Shown here piece by piece: positions 44,126 through 55,619 of a stretch of 64,000 bases of DNA. This stretch comes from Linyphia triangularis. Taxonomy: Eukaryota; Arthropoda; Arachnida; Araneae; Linyphiidae. Below the pieces are notes generated by a model that saw only the letters and a program-made list of their open reading frames with translations, was not told the DNA's origin and did not search any database. Position numbers and translations under genes: made by a program. Each line of letters starts with the position of its first letter. Position 1 is the stretch's first letter. The stretch covers positions 8,337,401-8,401,400 of the forward strand of contig OZ021722.1 in NCBI GenBank assembly GCA_963978545.1, given 5' to 3'.

Positions 44126-47054
44126 TTTTTAAATAAAAGTAGAGAAAAAAATCACGAAAAACAATACCATTCTTTCAAAAATTTGAGCTCGGATAGATAA
44201 TTAAAAAAAATAATTTGTTTTTCACTTTGCGATTTGGCGGGGAAAAGCTACTTTTGTGTGTGACGTCAATACTCAGATGATGAACCAGTCTAAAACCTGT
44301 TTTAGACCAGGTTCTTTCTCAGATTTTCGACGGGATCTATGCGTAACAACATCACGTTTTTTTATGCGTTTTTGGTCACGTGACTTTTGCTTTGATTTCA
44401 AACTCGATTTTAAATAATTGCACTGCTCAAATATATTCGTTGGATAACACTAGAAAACACAAATAATATTCATTTTCCTCACTTGTGCAAGTTCCTTATT
44501 GTGCCTATAGCAACGAGTTTTCTAAATCGGGACTTAATTTGCTACCCCTACTAAAACGAGCCAAAATCGATACTTGGAACAGGATTATTTTCCTCACGTG
44601 ATCGTCATTTTTAAACGAGACTACATGTAGTTTGTATATTCGTCGAATAGACTGAAGATTAGATTAGTGCATAGCTGATTTTGAATCACGAGAACAAATA
44701 AAGATAGCACTGTCTGCACCATTAGTTGAACACTACTGATAGGGATATTTTTGTGTGATTTTTGGTTTTAAAGATTTAGGCAGGATTTCTCACTGCGTAA
44801 ACACATTTTTATCGGGGAAACTAGCTTATATAAGAATAGAAGGTTTAGGAAATCTAAATTTTACTGTAACTTTTATCAACCCCACAAACCAAATACTAGC
44901 ATGTTTTCAAGATTACACATTTTAGGTTTTATTTTACCAGCTGACAAAATATTTTCTGCTTCGAGGGAAAAAGGGTTAAATTCAGTTAGTGGTTCTTCGC
45001 TTTTGGTATATTGGTGAAAAGGAAGAGAAGATCTATAGATTAGTGAAAGTGGTAACTTGATTACTGAAATAAATTAGATTCGATTATTCAATTATTTCAT
45101 TCGATTCAGCATCACCATACACGCGTTTCACTTCCCTGGGTTATACCAAATTTAATTTTGAATTAGAAAAAAAAAATCACCCTAACCCCCTCAAAAAACA
45201 CCCTTCTATGGACTCTTGTTTCTTTATTTTCATATTCTTTCTTTATTTTCATATTCTTTCTTTATTCTCATATTCTTTCTTTATTCTCAAACAAAACGGT
45301 TTTTCCCAGTTTTACTAATGGACCCCATTTTTTATTTCTCTATGTTGTATTGTACCTTTCCTCGCTTTTTACATATGTTTTCGTTTATAAAAAGGAAATT
45401 TTTTTTCGGATTAGTTAAATCGTCTCGATTTTTTTCATTCGATTCAGCATAAAAAAATGCTCTAAACACGTGTCACATGACTAGATTGCTCCAAAATTAA
45501 TTTTTCAGTTATAAAACCACCTGACCCCCCCCCCCCCCCCCTTCCCACCCAAAAAAAGGCCGGGACCCAAGCCAAGCAAAAAAACAAAAACAAAATCATT
45601 TGAAACAGGTTACTATATAAATAGCACGTGAAGAAACTGACTTCCAAGATTAACTCACACTGAAAATCTATAAAATATTTACTTTGTGGTTGGTAACCAT
45701 TGTAAGATACCAGACGACAACTTTTTAAAATCATGAAATCTTTAATGCTGCTATGTTAGCAGAAAATTACATAGCAAAACGCCTTATCGAGGAGGAATTT
45801 TATTCATAGCAAATAAACATTCTGAAAAAAATAAACTTTGGAATCAGGCTCTTCTACAGTATGATCCTGAAATGAGAAAAAATATTGCATTCTATGTAGT
45901 ACACAATCAGGGACGTCGCGAGCGAGGGGCGTCTCGACCCCCCCCCCCCCCTGACCAAATGATTTGGCAAGCTGAACAGTCGGCAAAAAATATTAAAAAT
46001 ACCGGAATGCTTCGCAATCCAAGTTTGACGAATCGGCATTTTTACTCTATAAATAGGAATGTCGACATCTTTTTCAGCGCTTACATTGATGGACTGCGAA
46101 CACAAATATAATCATAGATATCTTCATTATCTCACCCCGTTAAATGTTTTAGAAAGTAGGTAGAAGGCAAATTTCCGATATTCCATCCCTTTTTAAAAAA
46201 AAAAATGCCTGTTGAATCATGTTTCAAAACCATATTGAATGGAAAAAAGTAAAAATAATTAAAATCGTCGATAGTATTAAAACATCCTGATCGGGTAATC
46301 GCAATACAGCTTAAGTTGACGGTCGGCAATTTTAAATTGGAGTAGGTATTTCCTTTTTGGCAAGAACAGTTAAGTAATCATTGAAATCATCACTGACATT
46401 GGAAATTTTGATGTGTTACAGTAGGTGACATATTTGTAGTACGTCAAATAACGCCTCAAAATTCATGATATACACATAAAATGTCATTTACATAAAGTAT
46501 GTATTGCACATAGTGTGAATTGAAAGTTGTATACAAAATTGCAAAACGCCTAAATTTTAACATCCGAAAAATGGGTTGCATTTTACAAAATTAATTTAAT
46601 TAATGTCAAGTAGAGCTCCATAAATGACGTTATATATTAATAATGCATTACCTAAATAATCCATGCCACATGCAAACTGGAAGACGATATCGTATTTATT
46701 CCAACAAAATAATCCTTGGATTGAAAGATTTATTATAATAAAATATAAATTTCTTGACATTTACCGTGCTCAAGTAGCTGTGGCCCGACGTTGTCCAGTA
46801 CAACCAGGTTCAGACTATTGCTAGCTGTACATATTCTTTCACGCCTATCCTCGATATCTCCACTTTATACACTAAACATTGGAAAGAAATTGTGTTTCGG
46901 ATAAACTAGATTAGTCAAAATACATTTAAAAATATTTCAAATTGGATCAGTAGATCACAAATTAGGATCATAACCTTTAAAAGTGGGAAAGAGAAATGGG
47001 GGTGGTTTTCTCAGAAATCTCATGTTGACAGAGGCGTATCTCTTGTTTAGCAGA
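44126..47054. other. Unassigned spacer with simple repeats
   Basis: No supported gene. It holds a 19-bp tandem repeat (45221-45297), C17 at 45525-45541 and C14 at 45938-45951. Short ORFs around 45216-46329 overlap low-complexity sequence and show no domains. Confidence 0.4.
45221..45297. repeat. 19-bp tandem repeat, about 4 copies
   Basis: TCTTTATTTTCATATTCTT recurs every 19 bp, with T/C variants in the later copies. Confidence 0.85.
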
Positions 47055-47058
47055 TTAA

Positions 47059-47262
47059 CCCTTTGCACTCCAGGCCTTTTTCGCGCGGAGGAATCAGCAA
47101 CTCGAGACATTTTAGGTTCGGCTGGTGTTTATGGATTTGCTTCATAGAAACCAAATACAGTCATTGGCCTTGCATCGAATTTCCGCATCACACCTAATGG
47201 TCCTCTCGTGGTTTGGCATCCAATCGTGTGGCGCCTGAGAGGCGCCACTGGAGTGCAAAGGG
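47059..47262. mobile_element. piggyBac-like MITE (204 bp)
   Basis: Perfect ends CCCTTTGCACTCCAG (inverted at the right as CTGGAGTGCAAAGGG), flanked on both sides by TTAA (47055-47058 and 47263-47266). TTAA targets with CCCTTT ends are typical of piggyBac. A GGCGCC hairpin lies near the right end. Non-coding. Confidence 0.85.
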
Positions 47263-47354
47263 TTAAGTGTACGTCTTGTCCTTCCTCAAGATCGAAATAA
47301 CACTCTAGATTTGAATAAACTAGATTATAATTATCCCCAAAAAACCCGTAAGTA

Positions 47355-47510
47355 CTATTCCTTACATAGTTTGGATTTTTGTGCTAAAAATTATGGAACG
47401 CGTTTTTTTTTTTTAAAGATCTGAATATTTTGTCACTAAATTCGAAGTTCATAAGTGTAATGAATTAGTTGAGATTAATTTACCATTTTGCATATAAATC
47501 TTGTATTCTA
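47355..47510. repeat. Dispersed repeat, copy at 59055-59175
   Basis: GTTTGGATTTTTGTGCTAAA, then ATTATGG, AGATCTGAATA and AAGTTCATAAG, match the second site in order and orientation with moderate divergence. Unclassified. Confidence 0.6.
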
Positions 47511-47834
47511 CTGCCAAAAAGATGTTTTGACCGAAATTTCAAAAATGAATAAATTTTGTATTTCAAAAATCGTATTTTTAATGTACTATACATTAATGAA
47601 ATGAATAGTGTACAGAGCAACTCAAGGACAGGATATATTTCATTCTCATTCTACAACTAAATACAAGATTTGAACTTAACAGCATATATATTGTTTAAAT
47701 TGACAATCAGAAACCTTTAACCTCTATTTTTATCATATTACTTTGGGATGAAGTAAAATAATATGAAAAACAAGATTTTTAGCATGTGCAGAAATATAAA
47801 GACAGTTTAGTTTTTCGTGAATAATTGAAATTAT

Positions 47835-49935
47835 TCACGAAGTCTATGTTTGGTTGATCGGTCTTTTCTTTCGAGACAGTTCGCCATTCTCTCTGCCATA
47901 CTGCTGGCCAGTTCATTCAAGTAATTATTATCAAGTTCACTCCATACATTGTAAACTTTCTCTTCAAGCTCTGCCAATGAGTCAAATCGATTTTCGTTTG
48001 CAAAGACCTTCCTTAGTAGATATCCCTAAACGTTTTCTGAATTGTTTAATTTAGTAGAATGCGCAGGCCATGTTAAGAGCTTGATGTTTCTTTCTTCAAA
48101 CCATTTTTTTATTAATTAAAAGTTGGGCATGATGCACCATCTTGCTGAACTATGAAGTTTTCCCCACCTAAAGGCAAATAATATGCTAAAAGCTGTATGT
48201 CCATGATTTCAAGATACGTCTGTGTGATCACAGCTGTCGGAGCAAGCACTAAATCAGTTTTTCCACTAAAAGAAATAGCCCCCCATAACATCATAGACTC
48301 ACTCTTAAAATGCATGCTCCATCTGATACTTTTCTTGGACTTTAAATCATGTAAATAACATTTTAAACGGGATCAACCAAATTAAAATGTTTCTCATCAG
48401 AAAATACAACACTTTTCCAGTTCACACTATCTTTTATCTATTTTAGTGCTTTCTTCACAAAACCTGGTGTCTTTTCATCAAGAATGGTTCGTTATTCATT
48501 TTTATGTATTTAACTGTATTACATTTATTCATAACAAGGGTAACAGTTGACCTTGAAACCTTCTTACTCAAAGCATCTGCAATTCGGCGAGAAGGCAGCT
48601 TTCTTTGGACAGCCATGCTAACAATTCGTCGACGATCTCTTTAAAGGCACGTTTACACCAAAGTCTTCCAGTTGAGGCAATTTGTTGCTTTTTCTACAAA
48701 ATACAGCAACTTTTTCTGTCTTCCACTTGTGGAGAGACAAATCTTCCTCTAAATTTTGGTTTCCCGCTGAGTGTCGGTAAAGATCAAAGAACGTTGACAA
48801 CTAAAAGTGGAATATTTGTTGCTGCGCGCTTTGCGCTAGCAATTTGTAGGAAACCAGTGGACAACTGTTCCCCCTCCATGCACCTCGGACGTGACACTTT
48901 AGTTAAATCACGTAGTTTAAACAAATAACCGAAAACGAAATACGAATCTCCAGTACCCAAAAAGCGTAATGTAACTGCTAGCTTTTCTTGGACAGGTACT
49001 GCTTTCCTGTAGTTTGTGTCACGTTTCTTGATTTTATGTCCGATCATTGAAATCAAATACTCAGTCACTACTGGTCATTCTCGGAAAGTTATTGACACAC
49101 AACGGATCGACGTCATCTTCTCGGAGATCAGATATCATGTCACTTCCACTGTACCTATCCCTAATTTTAGACACGAGGTGAAGTTATCTCCGGGTACGGA
49201 GCCTTCGTGTATCCTGACGTCACCGGTCAACTGGGCTGTTTTCGGTCACGTGATGTTGTTCACGTTTTTGCTCATATTTAATTGCATTTTTCATATTTAA
49301 TGAAACGGTTTTTGAACATTTTGATTAAATATTCAAAAACTACATCAATTTTTCGTTCAGAAAAATGTAATATTACGACATTTTGGGTGTAGTGCAACTT
49401 CCCCATTGGGAATAATAAAGGTCCTTAATTTTCCCATAGAATTTCGTTAAAAATCCGTTTTTGTTCTGTACCTACATTGTACCTATTTGTTCCGTTCTGC
49501 ATTACATTGGATATATATGTTTTCGTGGAAGACATTTCCCTCTTATTTTGGAGAAATTAACAACACTCATTTATTGTAACATGGGGTCCTCTTGTCGGGG
49601 ACCTCTTGTACAGTGGCTGGCTATGATGACACAGGCAGCCGCGGCAATAATTGCGTCTTCTTCGTGCGACTTCCTTGACACTACTGCCTAATTCTTGACA
49701 TTACTGCCTAATTCTTGACACTACCGCCTTTCGCGCCAATTCTCTTTCAACAAGTTTTCCACTTGTTGCTCTAATTTGAGAAGAGCAACTTTTAGTTGAC
49801 AACTTTTAGTTTTCTACAAACAATGTTTTGTCAACTTTAAGTTGTTGGTGTAAACGCGCCTTAAGACAACTTCGGTTTCGCCCTAGATTATTTCTATACT
49901 GAACCATTTGTTCCTCTTTTGATAACATTTTCTAC
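47835..49935 (-). pseudogene. Tc1-family transposase relic, split by a Harbinger-like insertion
   Basis: On the minus strand the gene runs from about 49935 to 47835. The N-terminal helix-turn-helix region reads KPKLS near 49890, then after the insertion RDRRRIVSMAVQRKLPSRRI (48640-48580) and SRSTVTLVM. Catalytic motifs follow: VVFSDEKHFNL (first D, near 48400), the MMLWGAISFSG box (near 48290), QQDGASCP (second D, near 48130), and WPAHS-NSENV with the terminal E (near 48040). The end resembles NELASSMAERM. Stops and frameshifts are present, so it is dead. Family: Tc1, DD-E type. Confidence 0.82.
48645..49861. mobile_element. PIF/Harbinger-like non-autonomous element (1,217 bp)
   Basis: Terminal inverted repeats AGGCACGTTTACACCAA and, inverted, AGGCGCGTTTACACCAA. 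The 3-bp direct repeat TAA flanks it (48642-48644 and 49862-49864), the target size of PIF/Harbinger. It sits inside the Tc1 transposase relic, whose reading resumes on both sides. No transposase or Myb-like protein is encoded; its own short ORFs show no domain. Confidence 0.82.
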
Positions 49936-49981
49936 AGCACCTTTTGATCTTTTAATAACGTGTTACAAATATAATGTATGG

Positions 49982-50159
49982 TTGGTTGTTTTCATATTAT
50001 CTGGCGCCGTCAGCAACACGAGGGCTATAATGCGCCGAAACATTCGTCATTTGACAAGCCAACATACATTTACAAACACCCATGCCATACACGGAACTCC
50101 AACCCGCAACCTCGCGGTCTAGAAGCTAGCACGCTAACCACTATACCATTTGGTCGGCT
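49982..50159 (-). mobile_element. SINE-A copy 10
   Basis: Full-length minus-strand copy with perfect direct repeats ATAATGTATGG (49971-49981 and 50160-50170). Confidence 0.92.
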
Positions 50160-50170
50160 ATAATGTATGG

Positions 50171-50698
50171 ACTTGCCACTTCCATGCAAGTTTCACTCAT
50201 TTCGAATTTCAATTTCAGTAAGTTTCCGCGAGGCATTCTAAATCACTACAGGTCAAAAATGGTTCTAAATAAAAATAACCACAAGCTTAGAACCGCAGTT
50301 CAAATATTTGAAAATCGACCTGCGATTGTGCTCTTGCATGGTAGCTACGGTAAAATATATCAAGTGTCCTTATAATTTTGAACCAATGAAATTTTGCAAA
50401 AATGTATAACTGTTTAAAAATTTAGCATACTTTATTCATATATTTTGCTGAAAAGTATACTGAAAATGTGTTGTAACAATAAGTTATATTGTTTACATAT
50501 AGCTCATTCGTAGTTCTTTTGTCATTATTATGGTTAAATTTCAACTGTCCTTATAATTATGAATCGCACTGTATTATTAAAAAAAAAAAAAAAAAAAAAA
50601 AATCTTAACCAGAATACCATAAACTCAACCAAGTTTTGATTCTTTGACTCATTGTAAAATTGCACCAAGAGAAAAGTCGGTATAATTCCTGGTAAACT
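50171..50698. other. AT-rich spacer with A24 run
   Basis: No gene recognised. An uninterrupted A run spans 50579-50602. Confidence 0.5.
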
Positions 50699-51306
50699 CC
50701 CATAAAGGTTTGGCCCACCTGATGGCTGCGGTGTTAGCGTTCTGGTTTCGCATGCCAAAGGTGCCGGGTTCGAATCCCGGGTAGGGCATGAACGTTCGTT
50801 GTGGTTCGGAATCCACATTAAGCTGTTAGTCCCAGCCTGATTAGCCGTTATTGTACACAAGTATACAGTGGTGGCTCGTGAGTAGTAAGAGAGGGGGCCC
50901 AAATTAACAATGACAAGGTTTTTTTTTTTCTTTTAAAAAAAGAGGTGGGGGAGGATGGAGTGCTAATTTCCAATTCAAACTACATTTATTCCATGTAATT
51001 ATATAAATGCTACACAAATGCATATAATATAAATTAAACAATAAATTATTGAAAATTAAAAATGAACTGTGGACATTTTTAGAAAAAGCGTAGTATGGGT
51101 TTTAAATTATTAATTCGAAAGTAAAATTAATGCATATCAATTTGTTAATATTTCAGTACGAAATTTTCTTAACTCAACATAAAAATGTTCAATCTTTTAT
51201 TTTACTCCATAAAAATGTGTGGAGCATTTTTGTCGCTTGTCGAATGCAATCGAAAAAAATTATTGTTATCCTGATAAATGGAAGTTTCAGAAAACTGAAT
51301 GAATTG

Positions 51307-51491
51307 TGTTTGAATGGTTGTTTTCAGATTATCTGGCGCCATCAGCAACACGAGGGCTATAATGCGCCGAAACATTCGTCATTAGACAAGCTAACATACA
51401 TTTACAAACACCCATGCCTAAACATGGTACTCGAACCCGCAACATCGCGGTCTAGAAGCTAGCACGCTAACCACTATACCGTTTGGTCGGC
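51307..51491 (-). mobile_element. SINE-A copy 11, nested in the hAT-type element
   Basis: Full-length minus-strand copy flanked by the 12-bp direct repeat CTGAATGAATTG (51295-51306 and 51492-51503). It is the innermost of three nested insertions. Confidence 0.92.
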
Positions 51492-51620
51492 CTGAATGAA
51501 TTGAAGAAAGTTAATGTTGCAAAATATCAAGGACAAGTTTTGAAAAAAAAATCAGTTCTAAAAAAATTCTTCGCTACTCGCAAATTTAATTTATAAATGA
51601 AAAAAAAAGAAAAAAAAAGA

Positions 51621-51733
51621 GTAAAATAATTAAGTAATTAATAAGTAAAATAATTAAGTAATTAATAAGTAAAATAATTAAGTAATTAATAAGTAAAATA
51701 ATTAAGTAATTAATAAGTAAAATAATTAAGTAT
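51621..51733. repeat. 24-bp tandem repeat, about 4.7 copies
   Basis: GTAAAATAATTAAGTAATTA plus ATAA repeats every 24 bp with no differences. On the minus strand it gives an artefactual 8-residue peptide repeat. Confidence 0.93.
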
Positions 51734-52147
51734 GCACGGGGGCGAATCATGCGCATACTTAACTTCCTTGAAAACAATTTCGTTGGTGGCAACTTTTTTT
51801 AAATTTCCTTTTTCCAAACACATCCCACAAAATAGATTGAGTTTGTTTTACATTCTTCGAAAGAACTGTGTTTTTGTAGAAATGATTGCGATTGATTGAC
51901 ATTTTCACGAGTTTGTGGCAAGAGAACTGCTGTTCCATCCAAATTAGTTTGTATTTTGAAGCTAATAACTGTTACATTAGTTAATTGTTACTAAATTTTT
52001 ACAGAAATTCCACAACAAAACAATTTTATCAAGTGCGGGACCAGGTTAAAAAAAAAGTGAGGGAGTCCCTGCCCCCCCTGTACCAGCCGCCACTGCAAAT
52101 ATAGTTCGTTGAGTGCACAAACCAACCAACCAACCCATAAAGGTTTG

Positions 52148-52222
52148 TACTCTCAACGGCCTATATTTGTGCACAATAACGGATAATCAGGCCGGGACCC
52201 ACAACTTAATCTCCCATAAAGG
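52148..52222 (-). mobile_element. SINE-B fragment, minus strand
   Basis: CACAATAACGGATAATCAGG and CCGGGACCCACAACTTAA are complements of the SINE-B body. This older partial copy abuts the right target duplication of SINE-B copy 2. Confidence 0.6.
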
Positions 52223-52715
52223 ATCAAGTGACCTTAAGCCAATAATCTTTAGGAATCGGTTTAAAATCGAACGACACGTCTTGAAAATTGTCAAGGGCAA
52301 AGGGGGGTATTCTATCGGAATAAAGAGGAAAAGGGGTTGTCTCGAAAGTTGAACAGACCAATGGTGGTCAAGTCCAGTAATGACCCATCTGAAGATATAC
52401 TGCAGAGTACTCAACGACACGTCGAGAACCAGCTCAGAACGAAATCAACTTCGGGCCGGACACGCGGACCCGTAGGCCAGTCCCCAGCACATATCGCCCG
52501 TGGGCATATCGCCATCCAACTGCCGGTTAATGTATTATAACAGCCGTCACCGTGTGCATCAAAGACTCACCTCCAAAATGGACTACGTTAAACCACGTTG
52601 GAATACAGTATTTAGAATGTAAGTTTTCAAATTTATTTCTTACCATGCTTAGAACTTGTATTACTTTATTGCTAGTTTGAATTATTTGCGTTGCAGTTTT
52701 AATTATATGGTTATC
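52223..52715 (+). other. GC-richer island, unidentified
   Basis: 52230-52620 is clearly less AT-rich than its surroundings and has a 67-codon frame (52337-52540) with no domain I know. GAATACAGTATTTAGAATGTAAGTTTT at 52598-52624 contains a donor-like GTAAGT, after which the sequence turns AT-rich, so this may be an exon of an unrecognised or decayed gene. No other support. Confidence 0.3.
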
Positions 52716-52728
52716 ATCTCGCTATTTT

Positions 52729-52908
52729 GGCCGACCAAACGGTATAGTGGTTAGCGTGCTAGCTTCTAGACCACGAGGTTGCGGGTTCGAGTCCTGTGTA
52801 AGGCATGGGTATTTGTAAATGTATGTTGGCATGTCAAATGACGAATGTTTCGGAGCATTATAGCCCTCGTGTTGCTGACGGCGCCAGATAATCTGAATAC
52901 AATCAACA
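52729..52908 (+). mobile_element. SINE-A copy 12
   Basis: Full-length plus-strand copy with direct repeats ATCTCGCTATTTT / ATCTAGCTATTTT (52716-52728 and 52909-52921), one mismatch. Confidence 0.92.
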
Positions 52909-52921
52909 ATCTAGCTATTTT

Positions 52922-53650
52922 GCTAGGACCAGAAGAGTTAACACTTTAAAAAAAAAATATTGATATACGTCTGTGTAATATTGGGCAAGCTAATTGTAAA
53001 GATATTTTCGTAGATTTAGAGGTAGTTTTCGATGCAACTGGATTTTTAACGACTTAATTTCTTTGAATAATTAGTTTTTTTTTCTTCTTCTGAGCAGATT
53101 GAACAATGTTAAAATAAAATTTGTTTATTGTATTTGGTAAATTTAGAAATTTTAAAAGCAGATTTATGTTACGTTTTTTTTATATATAATTGGTGAACGT
53201 TCTGTTCAATTCTCGCATGAAACTTTATTAGATTTCAAAGTATTTTATTTTAATACTTTATTTTAAGAGGTAATGTAAATCTGTTGTCTAATTGTTATAT
53301 CAAAGTTTGTTAAATATAAAACGTTTCACTCCAAATTATATTTATTATATAAGAAGATAGATTTAGGAATAAAATTTTGTTGATCGACAATAAAACAGGA
53401 GAATTTTAATCGTAATTCCAAATATTATTATTATTATTATTTTTTTTTTTTTTTTTTTTTTTTTTGTAATTTAATAAATGCATTTATTTTTATCAAGCTT
53501 ATTTAAATTGATTAAACATTTCATTAGAGAAAAACATATTTAAAATAAGCGCTGTCTGATTTTTGCACCATTAAAATCCAAGCAACAATTCAAATATTAT
53601 TTTCCAAAATCAACCATATTGTTGGGATAATCCTGTTTATTTATATCATT

Positions 53651-53686
<36 letters not shown>

Positions 53687-54425
53687 ATATCGGGACACGT
53701 GCATTTGTTTATTAACATGTGCACGTGAACATTTTGCCATTTCTATTATCGCTCTACCCAACACTCGTTCTTCGCTTGTCCAGCCAGAATTGTTAGTACA
53801 TTAGCCACTTTTTTCCCTCTCCCATAGGCGTAATGCTGTACTTTTCGAACACATTATCAGTTAAATTATTGCCTCGAAACGTATGCGGGGGCTTCCAGAA
53901 TGGTTGTTAATATAAACCTTCAATTTTTGTATTCACTAACAGCGTCGATTCTGTTGTGAGCGTGTGCTTTGTGTTTGCATCTAATTTTAAATATTAGAAA
54001 CATCTCTATCGGCAAAATATGCGGAAAATTTCGTTTCAAAATTTATTGAGAAAGAATGTTAATTCATGCATTACATCCAAGTATCTTTTACTTATTATTA
54101 AGCCTAAATCTACCAGAGCGGTCAAATAACCGCTTTTGAGACTAAGCAAAATCGTTAAATTCCAGGTTTTCCTTTTTCTTCCTAAAGCCCGAAAAAATCA
54201 ATATTTTTTATTTATTACATGATAGTTATTTTGTGTTGTATTGCCTATGCTAAATTCTGTATTATTTATAATCAACTGGAAAAGAATGTATTTTAAAAGC
54301 GATCATTTGACCGCCATCTGTAGAAATAGGTATACATAAAATGTCAGTAGGTTTTGTGTTGAAACAATTTTGGCCAACGGAAAAGAGTTTCAACCACTGA
54401 TCTTCAACTTCTACTTCTGGATAGC
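52922..54425. other. AT-rich spacer with long T runs
   Basis: T26 at 53440-53465 after an ATT run, and T27 at 53653-53679. No gene or further repeat family recognised. Confidence 0.5.
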
Positions 54426-54436
54426 TTAATTAGTAG

Positions 54437-54621
54437 TGCCGATCGAACGGTATAGTGGTTAGCGTGCTAGCTTCTAAACCGCGAGGTTGCGGGTTCCGAA
54501 TCCCGTGTTAGGCATGGGTGTTTGTAAATGTATGTTGGCTTGTCTAATGACGAATGTTTCGGCGCATTATAGCCCTCGTGTTGCTGACGGCGCCAGATAA
54601 TCTGAAAACAACCAACCAACC
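54437..54621 (+). mobile_element. SINE-A copy 13
   Basis: Full-length plus-strand copy flanked by TTAATTAGTAG / TTAATTACTAG (54426-54436 and 54622-54632), one mismatch. Confidence 0.92.
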
Positions 54622-54632
54622 TTAATTACTAG

Positions 54633-55133
54633 TTTCTTCTGTGCTAGCAAATAAATTCAATTGAATGCTTACTCCATAATGATACCTAATAGGTTGCCCT
54701 TAGTTACAAACAGAATTTAACTAATTTAGGGGAAGTTGCTAATATTTGATCTCTATGGTGATTATTAAGCCTTCCAAGGCTTCAAGTCAATAAGCAAGTT
54801 TGCTCTATCCAGAAGTTGAAGTTAAGAGGTTTCAACAATAATCAGTGAACATTCTTTCATTTACTGCATTACTTATGCAACTCGAGTTTGAATTGACTGA
54901 ATCACTCTCAATAGTAAAATTATGCATTAACGTCCAATTGAGTACTAGAAATGGAAGACGACCTAAGTACCAAAAAAATGACGAAAATCGTTTTTTTTTT
55001 TTTTTTTTTACGGAATAATATCCTAAATAGCAAGCTAAACAAAGAGGAGAACCCCCAAAGTGAGAACTCCGTTAGCAATAGTTCAAATTCAATCCTAAGT
55101 ATGTACTTAAGCATTGCCTTAAATACAAGATGC
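54633..55133. other. Spacer, nothing recognised
   Basis: Contains a T20 run near 54990. The short frames on either strand run through that homopolymer and are not supported as genes. Confidence 0.4.
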
Positions 55134-55146
55134 GATCATTTTTCGG

Positions 55147-55326
55147 GCCGACCAAACGGTATAGTGGTTAGCTTGCTAGCTTCTGGACCACGAGGTTGCG
55201 GGTTCCGAGTCCCGTGTTAGGCATGGGTGTTTGTAAATGTATGTTGGCTTGTCTAATGACGAATGTTTCGGCGCATTATAGCCCTCGTGTTGCTGACGGC
55301 GCCAGATAATCTGAATACAACCAACC
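55147..55326 (+). mobile_element. SINE-A copy 14
   Basis: Full-length plus-strand copy with the perfect 13-bp direct repeat GATCATTTTTCGG (55134-55146 and 55327-55339). Confidence 0.93.
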
Positions 55327-55619
55327 GATCATTTTTCGGCTCTCCTGTAAAAATTTCTTTTTCGGACTTCGGTCGTTTCCCATTTCTAGTCCTCAATTAT
55401 CTTCTTATTTATTCTGATTAAAAATAATTTTGCCAACGGGAAAGAGTTTCAACATTGATTAAGTAAGGTTTATTAGTATTTAAAATTACATCGCGATTAT
55501 AGGAACGTGTGTAAAAGCGATCTCTTAGTGACTCTCTCTTTGCCAAATTTCAACCTGAATAGATGACAAGTGGGTTAATTAGGCTCTGATATTTCTCTTT
55601 TGCCCAAAAGATATATTAT

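Larger units (their letters stand above)
50866..52095. mobile_element. hAT-type element nested in SINE-B
   Basis: Ends CAGTGGTGGCTCGTG and, inverted, CAGTGGCGGCTGGTAC. An 8-bp direct repeat flanks it: CAAGTATA (50858-50865) and CAAATATA (52096-52103), one mismatch. G/C-rich stretches just inside both ends (GAGGGGGCCC; GGGAGTCCCTGCCC). It carries SINE-A copy 11 and a 24-bp tandem repeat, and no transposase. Confidence 0.85.
50713..52133 (+). mobile_element. SINE-B copy 2, interrupted by a hAT-type element
   Basis: tRNA-like head with box A-like TGGCTGCGGTG and box B GGTTCGAATCCC, then TGTGGTTCGGAATCCACATT and CCTGATTAGCCG. It stops at 50865 and resumes at 52096 (ATATAGTTCGTTGAGTGC), ending in a CAACCAACCAACC tail. 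A perfect 14-bp direct repeat CCCATAAAGGTTTG flanks the whole (50699-50712 and 52134-52147). The SINE itself is about 190 bp. Confidence 0.9.

Noticed and set aside
45216..46329. Several short ORFs on both strands
   Set aside because: They overlap each other, poly-C runs and a 19-bp tandem repeat; no conserved motif could be seen.
51586..51792. 68-codon minus-strand ORF with a repeated peptide
   Set aside because: It is produced by the 24-bp AT-rich tandem repeat and has no other coding signs.
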